DNA of 16,267 nucleotides. It comes from Prevotella sp. CAG:485 (lineage in GTDB: Bacteria > Bacteroidota > Bacteroidia > Bacteroidales > Muribaculaceae). Every line of letters starts with the position of its first letter. Position 1 is the first letter of the stretch. The stretch lies in contig FR897884.1 of NCBI GenBank assembly GCA_000437495.1, forward strand, positions 26,878-43,144, given 5' to 3'. The notes beneath the pieces were generated by a model. It saw only the letters and a program-made list of their open reading frames with translations, was not told the origin of the DNA and ran no database searches. A program made the position numbers and the translations under genes. Shown one piece after another: positions 6,933 to 14,700 of this stretch.

Positions 6933-7679
6933 TTACTGCTGCGCTGCTTCCGGGTCGGAGCCTTCGGGAAGTGCGGAGGCGATAGCGGTGCGGCATTCGG
7001 CCATCAGCTTCTTGGTATTGAAGCCGCGTTCGCCGGGCCAGATGGGTTTGTGGATGGTGAGCGTGATGCGTCCGGGAGTTACGTTGTATGTGGTACGCGG
7101 CATGGCCCGGAAAGAGCCGTCGATGGTGATTGGCACAACCGGCAGCTTGAATTCGCCGGCAAGCATGAACGCGCCGCGTTTGAAAGGAATGAGGCGTCCG
7201 TCCCAGGTGCGCGAGCCTTCGGGGAAGATGACCACACTCATGCCGTTCTTCAGCCGTTTCTCCGACTCTTCTATCGTGGCCTTGATGCCGTGTATGGAGC
7301 TGTCGTCGACGAAAACATACCCCGCCTTACGGCAGGCAAATCCCACAAGAGGAATCTTTTCGAGGCTCTTCTTCATAAGCCATTTGAAGTTATGGTTGAG
7401 ATATCCCAGGATAGCCCAGATGTCGAAGGCTCCCTGGTGATTGGCCACAAACACATAACTTTGCTTGGCATCGAGATACTGGCGACCCTTGACTTTGACC
7501 CGTATGAAGAAAAAGAAACAGACACAGCGTCCCCAGAAATGCGCCGGGTAATAGGCCATAATCCTGTGGCTGCCGAGTGCCGTGCCGATAATGGTGGCAA
7601 GCGCCGTGATTATGGTTATTACAAGCAATATGGGTGCTGCTATGAACCATTGATAGAGAAGAAACAATGCTTTGAGCAT
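6933..7679 (-). CDS. plsC: 1-acyl-sn-glycerol-3-phosphate acyltransferase (PlsC/LPLAT family)
   Basis: This 248-residue enzyme should transfer an acyl group to lysophosphatidic acid, the second acylation in phospholipid synthesis, at the inner face of the cytoplasmic membrane. A hydrophobic N-terminal segment (about 5-33) anchors it, with another hydrophobic stretch at 53-59 (VCFFFFI). The catalytic HX4D motif is NHQGAFD with H81 and D86. Block II covers about 103-126 with KIPLVG and GYVFVDD. Block III is FPEGSRT (152-158), which binds the glycerol phosphate, and block IV is VPITIDGS (182-189). All four are intact and the length is typical. The family also includes acyltransferases for other lipids such as ornithine lipid, so substrate is inferred. 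A long frame antisense to it on the + strand is a shadow. No canonical promoter is visible upstream. Confidence 0.88.
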   Translation of the reverse strand: MLKALFLLYQWFIAAPILLVITIITALATIIGTALGSHRIMAYYPAHFWGRCVCFFFFIRVKVKGRQYLDAKQSYVFVANHQGAFDIWAILGYLNHNFKWLMKKSLEKIPLVGFACRKAGYVFVDDSSIHGIKATIEESEKRLKNGMSVVIFPEGSRTWDGRLIPFKRGAFMLAGEFKLPVVPITIDGSFRAMPRTTYNVTPGRITLTIHKPIWPGERGFNTKKLMAECRTAIASALPEGSDPEAAQQ

Positions 7680-7743
7680 AATGACACGTTTTTATTTGGT
7701 TTGGTGCGTCTGAATCAATCTTTGATGTGATACGAATGGTTAT

Positions 7744-7830
7744 AAAAAATCAAATACCAACTTAAGTAACGAAAATGTATAACCGATAACAGCCGGTCTT
7801 GACTTTACTTAAATTGATATTTGATATTTT
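7744..7830 (-). terminator. Long AT-rich hairpin after rprY, probable terminator
   Basis: Bases 7749-7769 and 7805-7825 are inverted copies over 21 positions, with AAAAA and TTTT extending the base after one mismatch. Both imperfect positions are C-A on the + strand but G-U on the minus strand, so the stem is continuous only in the rprY transcript. It begins within about 15 nt of the rprY stop and the minus strand then reads ATTTTTTATAACC. The stem is poor in GC, so a binding site for a regulator remains possible. Confidence 0.55.
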
Positions 7831-7841
7831 AGGGCTTACTC

Positions 7842-8558
7842 TTAGTTAGCTTCAACAGATTTTGCCGGTTCCGGAGCAATGAGCTTGTATCCTTTGCCGT
7901 GGATGTTGATTATTTCAATGTTGGGGTCTGCCTTGAGGTGTTTGCGCAGCTTTGTGATGTACACGTCCATGGAGCGAGCGTTGAAATAGTTGTCGTCAAT
8001 CCAGATGGCTTTCAGCGCGTAGTTGCGTTCCAGAATCTGGTTGCGATGAGCGCAAAGCAGCGATAACAGTTCGCTCTCCTTGGTGGTGAGTTTGGTAGTT
8101 TTGTCGTCGGCAATGAGCACCTGTTTCTGAGTGTCGAAGGTGAATTTGCCGAGCTTATACATGGTTATCTCGCGGTTCTGTTTGCCTCTTACCCTGCGCA
8201 GGATGGCGCCGATGCGGAAGAGCAGCTCTTCCATTGAGAAAGGCTTGGTGATATAGTCGTCAGCACCGATTTTGAAGCCCTCGAGCACATCGTCCTTGAG
8301 CTGTTTGGCGGTGAGGAAGATAATAGGTATTTCGGCATTGACGCTGCGAATTTCCTTAGCCAGAGTGAAACCGTCTTTGCGCGGCATCATGACGTCGAGC
8401 ATACACAAGTCGTACTTTCCTTTCAAGAAAGCTTTATAGCCTGCATCTCCATCGGGATACAAGTCGGCATAATACCCCTTGGTCTGGAGAAACTCGCGCA
8501 AGAGCATACCGAGATTTTCGTCGTCCTCGCAAAGGAGTATTCTAAGTTTTTCGTCCAT
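7842..8558 (-). CDS. rprY: RprY-type response regulator, OmpR family
   Basis: The 238-residue protein is the DNA-binding partner of the sensor kinase encoded just upstream, and matches RprY as known in Bacteroides and Porphyromonas. The receiver domain (about 5-120) has the acidic pair D12/D13, phospho-acceptor D55 in LCMLDVMMP, T83 in FLTAK and K105 in YITKPFS, so all switch residues are present. The winged-helix OmpR-type domain occupies about 131-232, with LTTKESELLSLL, the recognition-helix region FNARSMDVYITKLRKHL and the wing INIHGKGYKL. Its start is 94 nt after the rprX stop, with an A-rich leader and no promoter of the usual type in the gap, so cotranscription with rprX is likely. Work on RprY in other Bacteroidetes links it to stress and metabolism, but the targets in this organism are unknown. 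Confidence 0.92.
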   Translation of the reverse strand: MDEKLRILLCEDDENLGMLLREFLQTKGYYADLYPDGDAGYKAFLKGKYDLCMLDVMMPRKDGFTLAKEIRSVNAEIPIIFLTAKQLKDDVLEGFKIGADDYITKPFSMEELLFRIGAILRRVRGKQNREITMYKLGKFTFDTQKQVLIADDKTTKLTTKESELLSLLCAHRNQILERNYALKAIWIDDNYFNARSMDVYITKLRKHLKADPNIEIINIHGKGYKLIAPEPAKSVEAN

Positions 8559-8581
8559 ATTTTGTGGTTTTTATTTTTTCT

Positions 8582-8597
8582 TTAGAATGTTTTCTAA
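8582..8597 (-). other. Small inverted repeat in the rprX-rprY gap
   Basis: TTAGAA and TTCTAA (8582-8587 and 8592-8597) flank a 4-nt loop within the 94-nt AT-rich gap between the two genes. It is short and could be chance. If folded, it would sit 24 nt before the rprY start. Confidence 0.3.
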
Positions 8598-8652
8598 TAT
8601 AATGTAAAAAACGTTTATTTGTTCATTTTGACGCATCAGTTTGAGAGCAAAC

Positions 8653-10146
8653 TTAATTTTCAGGCACACTCTCAGACAACGGCAGCTTGATTATGAAGGC
8701 TGTGCCGACACCCGGTTCACTTTCAACCCGAATACGTCCGCCCACCTGCTGCACAACCTGCCGCACATAGGCCAAGCCAATGCCATAACCCTTGACGTCG
8801 TGGCGATTGCCTGTGCTGACGCGGTAGAAACGGTCGAAGATGCGCTTTTGATCTTGCTGGCGAATGCCTATGCCATTGTCGGCAATACGAATCTCCAGCT
8901 CGTTGCCGGCTGCTGTGTCAGACGTGCTTACCTTTAGCTCGGGAGCCACATCAGGTTTGCGATATTTCACCGCGTTGTCAAGCAGCGAGTAGATGACGTT
9001 GGTGAAGTGCAGCACATCCACAGCCACCATGGCGTGCGTTGCCTTTAGGTCGGCAGTGATGTCGCCGCCGAATTTCTCAACCTTGATTTTGAAATTGTCA
9101 ACTACGCTGCTGATGATGCTGTTGGCGTCGACCTCCTTGATGTTGACACGTATTTGGGCATTGTCGAACATGGAAAGCACCAGTATCTGTTCAACCAACA
9201 CACGCAGACGCTTGGTCTCCTCGTTGATGATACGCGAACAATGGCTGAGCATGGTGGCAGATTTGGTTATCGACTGGTCGTCGAGCATCTGAGCCGCCAG
9301 CGAAATAGTGGAAATGGGAGTCTTGAATTCATGAGTCATATTGTTGATGAAGTCGTTCTTCATCTCCGAAAGCTTCTTCTGACGGAAGGCGAGCAACACC
9401 GTATAGATGAAAATTACCAGCAATATGGCCGTGAAGGCAAGCGTGGGTATGATATATCGGACGGACCGATAGACATATTTCTTCTCCGTGGGGAAATCCA
9501 CCAACAGCGTGTAGCTGACGTCGCTGTTCGGGAAGAGAGGTATGGAGTAAAGACCGTCAACGTGGTTGTTATTGCGGAAATCCTCCAACAAAGGCGTGTC
9601 GAAATCGGAAGTGGCGTAGAGAGGCTGTGCATCCGTCGTTACCAGACAGAACGAGAATGGAACATTGATGCCCCGGCGCGACAGCTCGGAAGCAATGAAC
9701 TTGCGCACCATGGCAGAGTCAACCCGCTCGTCGGCAGGACGCGAAGCACTTTCCTGGATAATGGAAATTACCACCTCATTGAGCAAAGACTGCTGGTAGC
9801 GAAAACGGTATTTCAGCGCATTTTGTAAACGGCGATAACGCTCGCGGGCAGATTCTTCGGATGTGAAATCCTCCACCGGCAGCAGCTTGCCACCCACATT
9901 GACTGTACTTTCTGAAGAAAGGGGAGTGTCGTCGGTTAGCAAAGCCGGGTCCTGTTCAAGATAATAGAGCGTTTCCTGCTCCTCAACATACCGGCCAACA
10001 CCATAAAGAGCGCGCATTACGTTTTCGGAGAATTGCTCCTTGCGCATACGCACCATACTTTCCAGATACGTTACCTGGAAATATAACAGAATGCCGAAGG
10101 TCAGCGCCATTATTATGGTCAGCAGCCAGATAGTAGACTTTTTCAT
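8653..10146 (-). CDS. rprX: RprX-type sensor histidine kinase
   Basis: The 497-residue membrane kinase should sense an envelope or periplasmic signal and phosphorylate RprY. TM1 is about 7-27 and TM2 about 229-253, enclosing a periplasmic sensor domain of roughly 200 residues with no family I recognise. No clear HAMP domain separates TM2 from the dimerisation helix. The H box is NNMTHEFKTPIS with H272 as the phospho-acceptor. The catalytic domain has the N box LLDNAVKY (N391), G1 box ADNGIGI (422-428), F box region RIFDRFYR and G2 box GYGIGLAY (453-460). All catalytic elements are intact. Its start is followed on the same strand by rprY, and a consensus promoter lies about 105 bp upstream. 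The efflux operon is transcribed away from it on the other side of the divergent region. Confidence 0.92.
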   Translation of the reverse strand: MKKSTIWLLTIIMALTFGILLYFQVTYLESMVRMRKEQFSENVMRALYGVGRYVEEQETLYYLEQDPALLTDDTPLSSESTVNVGGKLLPVEDFTSEESARERYRRLQNALKYRFRYQQSLLNEVVISIIQESASRPADERVDSAMVRKFIASELSRRGINVPFSFCLVTTDAQPLYATSDFDTPLLEDFRNNNHVDGLYSIPLFPNSDVSYTLLVDFPTEKKYVYRSVRYIIPTLAFTAILLVIFIYTVLLAFRQKKLSEMKNDFINNMTHEFKTPISTISLAAQMLDDQSITKSATMLSHCSRIINEETKRLRVLVEQILVLSMFDNAQIRVNIKEVDANSIISSVVDNFKIKVEKFGGDITADLKATHAMVAVDVLHFTNVIYSLLDNAVKYRKPDVAPELKVSTSDTAAGNELEIRIADNGIGIRQQDQKRIFDRFYRVSTGNRHDVKGYGIGLAYVRQVVQQVGGRIRVESEPGVGTAFIIKLPLSESVPEN

Positions 10147-10186
10147 ATTCTCTTTCAGAGACTGTAGGAATTGTAATTATTTAACA

Positions 10187-10210
10187 TTTGAACCTTAAGA
10201 GGGGTTCAAA
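10187..10210 (-). other. Hairpin in the rprX 5' untranslated region
   Basis: TTTGAACC (10187-10194) and GGTTCAAA (10203-10210) are perfect inverted copies with an 8-nt loop. The stem lies in the roughly 95-nt leader predicted for rprX, 40 nt before the start codon. A competing short pairing of GGGG (10201-10204) with CCCC (10215-10218) overlaps it. A leader-based control of rprX translation is possible but unproven. Confidence 0.55.
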
Positions 10211-10249
10211 CAATCCCCGGTCTCTATTGCGTGTTCTGCAACGATGCCG

Positions 10250-10281
10250 CAAAGTTAACACTTAAATGTTAATTTAACAAA
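10250..10281 (-). promoter_or_regulatory. Promoter of rprXY, Bacteroidetes type
   Basis: Read on the minus strand, TTTG (10278-10281) is followed after exactly 20 bp by TAACTTTG (10250-10257), a full match to TAnnTTTG. Initiation would fall near 10243. The spacer holds an inverted repeat TTAACA-N6-TGTTAA (10255-10272) that overlaps the -7 element. Just upstream of -33 is the palindrome ATTGAC-G-GTCAAT (10284-10296). Both are candidate operators. Confidence 0.75.
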
Positions 10282-10315
10282 ACATTGACGGTCAATTTAT
10301 AAAAAATTAACATAA

Positions 10316-10412
10316 GACCCGAGCGAAAGCGCCTAAGGGGCATGAATTGAGCAGGAGATTTCGAGGTCACTTAGCGCATAGACTGCTATTGCGCGAGGCC
10401 CTGATTTGGAGT
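10316..10412. other. Unassigned GC-richer block with potential RNA structure
   Basis: This stretch lies between the two divergent promoters and has more GC than its flanks. GCGCA-TAG (10374-10381) pairs with CTA-T-TGCGC (10386-10394) around a 4-nt loop, with one bulged T. GCGC-C-TAAG (10329-10337) could instead pair with CTTAGCGC (10370-10377), competing for the same bases. No convincing reading frame or gene is seen. It may be a small RNA, a spacer or decayed sequence; I cannot choose. Confidence 0.3.
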
Positions 10413-10451
10413 GTGAAAAATACTTATTTTTACAATAAAAAACTGAAAGGA

Positions 10452-10483
10452 TGTTGACGTTACCGAAATATTTCGTACCTTTG
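10452..10483 (+). promoter_or_regulatory. Promoter and candidate operator of the RND efflux operon
   Basis: TGTTG (10452-10456) and TACCTTTG (10476-10483) form a good Bacteroidetes promoter with a 19-bp spacer. Initiation is expected near 10490, leaving a leader of about 45 nt that ends with AAGGA before the ATG. The spacer ends in a perfect 12-bp palindrome CGAAATATTTCG (10464-10475), touching the -7 element. A dimeric repressor bound there would block the polymerase; the repressor is not in this window unless it is RprY. Confidence 0.75.
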
Positions 10484-10534
10484 CAGCCGAAAAAACACAT
10501 ACAAGATACTAATACAAAAACACAATAAGGAAAA

Positions 10535-11689
10535 ATGAAAAAGAATTGGCTTAGTATGGCCGTTATGTTCCTCGCCTTCGCGGGGCTTGTTTCGTGTGGC
10601 AAGAAGGAACAGCAACAGCAGCAACAGACTCCGGAGCTGGCGGTCATGACCATCGGCGAAGAAGATGCAACGTTGCAGACGGCGTATCCCGCCACATTGC
10701 GCGGCACCAACGACGTGGAAGTTCGGCCTCAGGTTCAAGGCTTTATTACACAGGTATGCGTACAAGAGGGTCAGAGAGTGGCTAAAGGACAGGTCCTTTT
10801 CCGCATTGACCAGGTTCAGGCCAAAGCAGCTGTTGATGCAGCCAAAGGTCAGGTAAGTCAGGCTCGCGCCGCCGTGGAGGTGGCTCAGGCTAATGTCAAC
10901 ACCCAGACAACAAACAATAATAACTCAAAACTCCTCCTCAATCAGAACATCATAGCGCCCACAGCTTATCAGCTCAGCGTTGATGCCCTGAATGCCGCCA
11001 AAGCACAGCTGAATCAGGCAAGAGCAGCATTGGCTTCGGCCAACGCTCAGTTGGTATCGGCTCAGAAGACCCTTTCTTATTCCACTGTTACGGCTCCCAC
11101 TTCGGGCATCGTAGGCACTATAGATTATAAGGAAGGCGCTCTGGTGTCGCCCAGCACTCTGCTTACCGTGCTCAGCAACAACGGCGAGATTGAGGCTTAC
11201 TTCTCAATGAACGAGAAAGAAGTACTGGCTCTCACCGACAACGGTCAGCGCTCTGTGGAACAGGCTATAGCCGCCATGCCTCAGGTTAGCCTTAAGCTGG
11301 CAAACGGCGAGGTTTATCCCTTTAAAGGAAGAATCAAGAGCGTGAGCGGCGTTGTTGACCAGCAGACAGGCGCTGCCAAGTTCATTGCCGTGTTCCCCAA
11401 CAGCAACGGTATGTTGCACTCCGGCAACTCGGCTGAGGTGCTCATCCCCAACAGGCGCAGCAATGCCATCCGTATTCCGCAGAAAGCCACCACGGAGATT
11501 CAGGATATGAAGTTCGTCTTCACCATCGACAAGAACAACATGGCTCACCGCACACCTATCACGGTTGAGGAGCAGAACGACGGTCAGACTTACATAGTAA
11601 CTTCGGGCCTGAACAACGGCGACGTTATCGTAACGGAAGGCGTAGGCATCACCGTGAAAGACAGCCTGATAATCAAACCTAAACGCTGA
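10535..11689 (+). CDS. RND efflux periplasmic adaptor lipoprotein (AcrA/MexA-like)
   Basis: The 384-residue membrane fusion protein should bridge the RND pump and the outer-membrane channel in the periplasm. A lipoprotein signal ends in LVSC with lipidated C21. A short glutamine tract (26-31) follows, encoded by mixed CAA/CAG codons. The first half of the lipoyl domain is about 57-91, including NDVEVRPQVQGFI and VAKGQVLFRID. An Ala/Gln-rich alpha-helical hairpin covers about 93-180. The second lipoyl half is STVTAPTSGIVG (183-194) onward. The beta-barrel and membrane-proximal domains fill the rest, ending VKDSLIIKPKR. Length is normal for HAE1-type systems. The gene is first in a three-gene operon with its own promoter. 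Likely substrates are drugs, bile salts or detergents, by family only; no substrate can be read from the sequence. Confidence 0.92.
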   Translation: MKKNWLSMAVMFLAFAGLVSCGKKEQQQQQQTPELAVMTIGEEDATLQTAYPATLRGTNDVEVRPQVQGFITQVCVQEGQRVAKGQVLFRIDQVQAKAAVDAAKGQVSQARAAVEVAQANVNTQTTNNNNSKLLLNQNIIAPTAYQLSVDALNAAKAQLNQARAALASANAQLVSAQKTLSYSTVTAPTSGIVGTIDYKEGALVSPSTLLTVLSNNGEIEAYFSMNEKEVLALTDNGQRSVEQAIAAMPQVSLKLANGEVYPFKGRIKSVSGVVDQQTGAAKFIAVFPNSNGMLHSGNSAEVLIPNRRSNAIRIPQKATTEIQDMKFVFTIDKNNMAHRTPITVEEQNDGQTYIVTSGLNNGDVIVTEGVGITVKDSLIIKPKR

Positions 11690-11699
11690 ACCTGACGTT

Positions 11700-11731
11700 A
11701 GTCGCCGGTTGTGTGAAGCAACCGAGCGACT
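11700..11731 (+). other. Strong hairpin between adaptor and pump genes
   Basis: GTCGC-CGGTTG (11701-11711) pairs with CAACCG-A-GCGAC (11719-11730), giving 11 pairs with one bulged A; A11700 and T11731 add a twelfth. The loop is about 7 nt. It occupies most of the 61-nt gap and ends 19 nt before the pump start. No T-run follows, so it is more likely a processing or mRNA-stability element, or a weak attenuator, that lets adaptor and pump be made in different amounts. Confidence 0.7.
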
Positions 11732-11750
11732 TGCGTCTTAACATACAGAT

Positions 11751-14700
11751 ATGAACGTATCAAACTTCATAAAAAGGCCTGTACTCAGTACCGTCATCTC
11801 TATCTTTATAGTGATTTTCGGTATCCTGGGACTGGTATCGCTGCCTATTGAGCAGTATCCCGACATTGCGCCGCCTACCATTCGCGTTTCCACATCTTAC
11901 ACAGGTGCTAACGCCGAAACGGTGCTGAAGTCTGTAATCACCCCTCTGGAGGAACAGATTAACGGTGCCGAGGGTATGGACTATATGTATTCATCGGCAG
12001 CCAACAACGGTTCTGCCGAAATCACCATCTACTTCAAAGCGGGCCGTGACCCGGATATGGCTGCCGTCGACGTTCAGAACCGTGTGGCTAAGGCCGCTCC
12101 GTTCCTGCCATCCGAGGTAAACCAGGTGGGTGTGATTACTCAGAAGCGTCAGTCATCGATGCTTATGGTAATCAACCTTTATTCGCCCGATAACAAATAT
12201 ACCGAGGAGTTCATCGACAACTATATGTCGATTAACATCGTGCCGCAGATTAAGCGTATCAACGGTGTTGGCGATGCCATGAGCTTCGGTGCCGACTACT
12301 CCATGCGTATTTGGCTGAAGCCTGAAATTATGGCTCAGTACGGACTCGTTCCTACCGATATTTCAGCTGTTCTGGCAGAACAGAACATAGAAGCCGCTCC
12401 CGGTGCGTTTGGCGAGAACAGCAACCAGAGCTTCCAATACACAATGCGTTTCACCGGTCGTCTGGAAGACCCGGCACAGTTTAAGAACATTGTAGTAAAG
12501 GCTCTGCCCAACGGCCAGATTCTGCATCTTGACGATGTTGCCGATGTTGAACTCGGTCGCCTGACCTATGGCTTTGCCAACACACAGAACGGCAAGGTAT
12601 CATCTACCGCCATCATCTTCCAGTCGGCTGGCTCCAACGCTACTGCCGTTATTGAAGACCTGGAGAAGAATATGAAACAATGGAGCAAAGACCTGCCCGA
12701 CGGTTTGGTGCTCTCTGCTTCGCTCAACGTCAACGACTTCCTTTTTGCCTCTATCCATGAGGTAATAAAGACCCTGTTGGAGGCCTTCGTGCTGGTGTTC
12801 CTGGTGGTATTCATCTTCCTGCAGGACTTCCGGTCAACGCTGATTCCTCTGATTTCTATTCCTGTCGCACTGATAGGTACATTCTTCCTGCTTTACATCT
12901 TCGGCTTCTCGCTCAACCTTCTTACCCTTTCGGCTCTCGTTCTTGCGATTGCCATTGTGGTGGATGACGCCATAGTGGTGGTGGAAGCCGTGCATGCCAA
13001 ACTTGACCAGGGGTATAAGTCAGCACGTCAGGCAGCCATCGACGCCATGGGCGAGATTACGTCGGCGCTGATTTCCATTACCCTTGTGATGATGCTGGTG
13101 TTCATCCCGGTATCATTCATGCCCGGCACCTCAGGCGTCTTCTACCGTCAGTTCGGTCTTACCATGGCCATGGCCATCGGTCTGTCGGCTATCAACGCAC
13201 TAACCCTTTCGCCGGCCTTGTGCGCCTTGTTCCTCAAACCCCACAAGACGGAGGATGGGGAGGAAGAACCCCTTAAGCAGCGTCTTAAGGATGCCTATTC
13301 GGCAGCAGGCTCGGCAGCTGTGCAGATTGCCAAGAAGCGTTTCTCTTTCCCGCCGGCCGTTACCGGCATTGCATTGCTTGCAGCCGTGTTGTTCCTGGTA
13401 TTGGGCTGGTTCACCACCACTCCTATGTGGAAGCTCATAATCAGCTCTATATGCGCTCTGATAGCCGTTATAGGCATCTTCCAGCGCAGCTTCATCAACG
13501 CCTTCAACCGCGTGTTTGATAAGGTGCTTGCCGGCTATAAGAAAGGCACAAACTGGTTTGTGCATCACAAATGGATTTCTATGGGCATCACAGCCGTAAG
13601 TATCGCAGTGCTTGTGGTGCTGATGAACATAACGCCTTCGGGAATGGTGCCCGACGAAGATACCGGCACAATCATGGCCGCTATCAACATGCCTCCGGGC
13701 ACATCGCTCGAACGCACACAGCGCGTCATGAACACCATCGACTCGCTGGCAGCTCAGATTCCGGCCATTCAGGAACGTACCGGCATCACAGGTTACAGCT
13801 TCATGGGCGGTCAGGGCAGCTCTTACGGCTCGTTCATCATCAAGCTCAAACCCTGGGATGACCGCGACCCGAAGACGGAAAGTGCTGATGCCGTTCTCGG
13901 ACAGCTGTATATGATGGTAGGCAACACGGTGAAAGATGGTCAGGCCTTCTTCTTCAAGCCCCCTATGATTACCGGTTATTCGGCCACCAACGGCTTCGAG
14001 GTGAAACTGCAGGATAAGACAGGCGGCAGCCTCGACAACTTCTTCGCTGTTTATCAGAGCTTTATCCAGGCCCTTAATGCCCGTCCGGAAGTGGCCTCGG
14101 CTTACTCGACTTTCAACCCGACCTTCCCGCAGTATCTGGTTGAGATTGACGTGCCGCGCGTTAAACAGGCAGGTCTGACGCAGACAGCCGTTCTGCAGGC
14201 TTTGCAGGGCTATTACGGAGGTATGTACATCTCCAACTTCAACAAATTCGGCAAGCTGTATCGCGTAATGATGCAGGCCAATCCCGAAGCCCGTGTCAAC
14301 CCCGAGACCCTAAAGCAGATAAAGGTGCGCAATGGCAACGAAATGGCGCCGATAGACAACTTTGTTAAACTGACACGTGTATACGGTCCTGACGTAATCA
14401 ACCGCTTCAACATGTACACAGCCATTGCTGTAACCGGTAACCCGCAGGTAGGTTATTCGTCGGGCGACGCCATGAAGGCAGTGGAAGAAGTTGCTGCCCA
14501 GACCCTCCCCACAGGCTTCGGCTTTGAATATTCAGGTCTGGCGCGTGAGGAACAGTCGAGCTCGGGCGGTAGCCAGACAGCTATGGTGTTCGGTCTTGTT
14601 CTCCTCTTCGTTTACCTCATTCTCTGCGCTCAGTATGAGAGTTATTCGCTGCCCTGGGCCGTTATCCTCTCCGTACCGTTTGGTCTTATGGGTACATTCA

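Noticed and set aside
6870..7730. 286-codon open frame on the + strand
   Set aside because: It is antisense to plsC over nearly its whole length, has no recognisable domain, and the opposite frame has all four acyltransferase motifs.
9154..9828. 224-codon open frame on the + strand
   Set aside because: It lies inside rprX on the opposite strand and has no family features; the kinase frame has complete catalytic boxes.
10610..10627. Glutamine codon run as a phase-variation tract
   Set aside because: The run mixes CAA and CAG and is a multiple of three, so slippage would change only the linker length; it is a common flexible linker after the lipid anchor.
10333..10710. 125-codon minus-strand frame covering part of the divergent region and the adaptor start
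   Set aside because: It overlaps a real promoter and lipoprotein signal sequence on the + strand, and its Cys/Ser-rich product looks like random translation.
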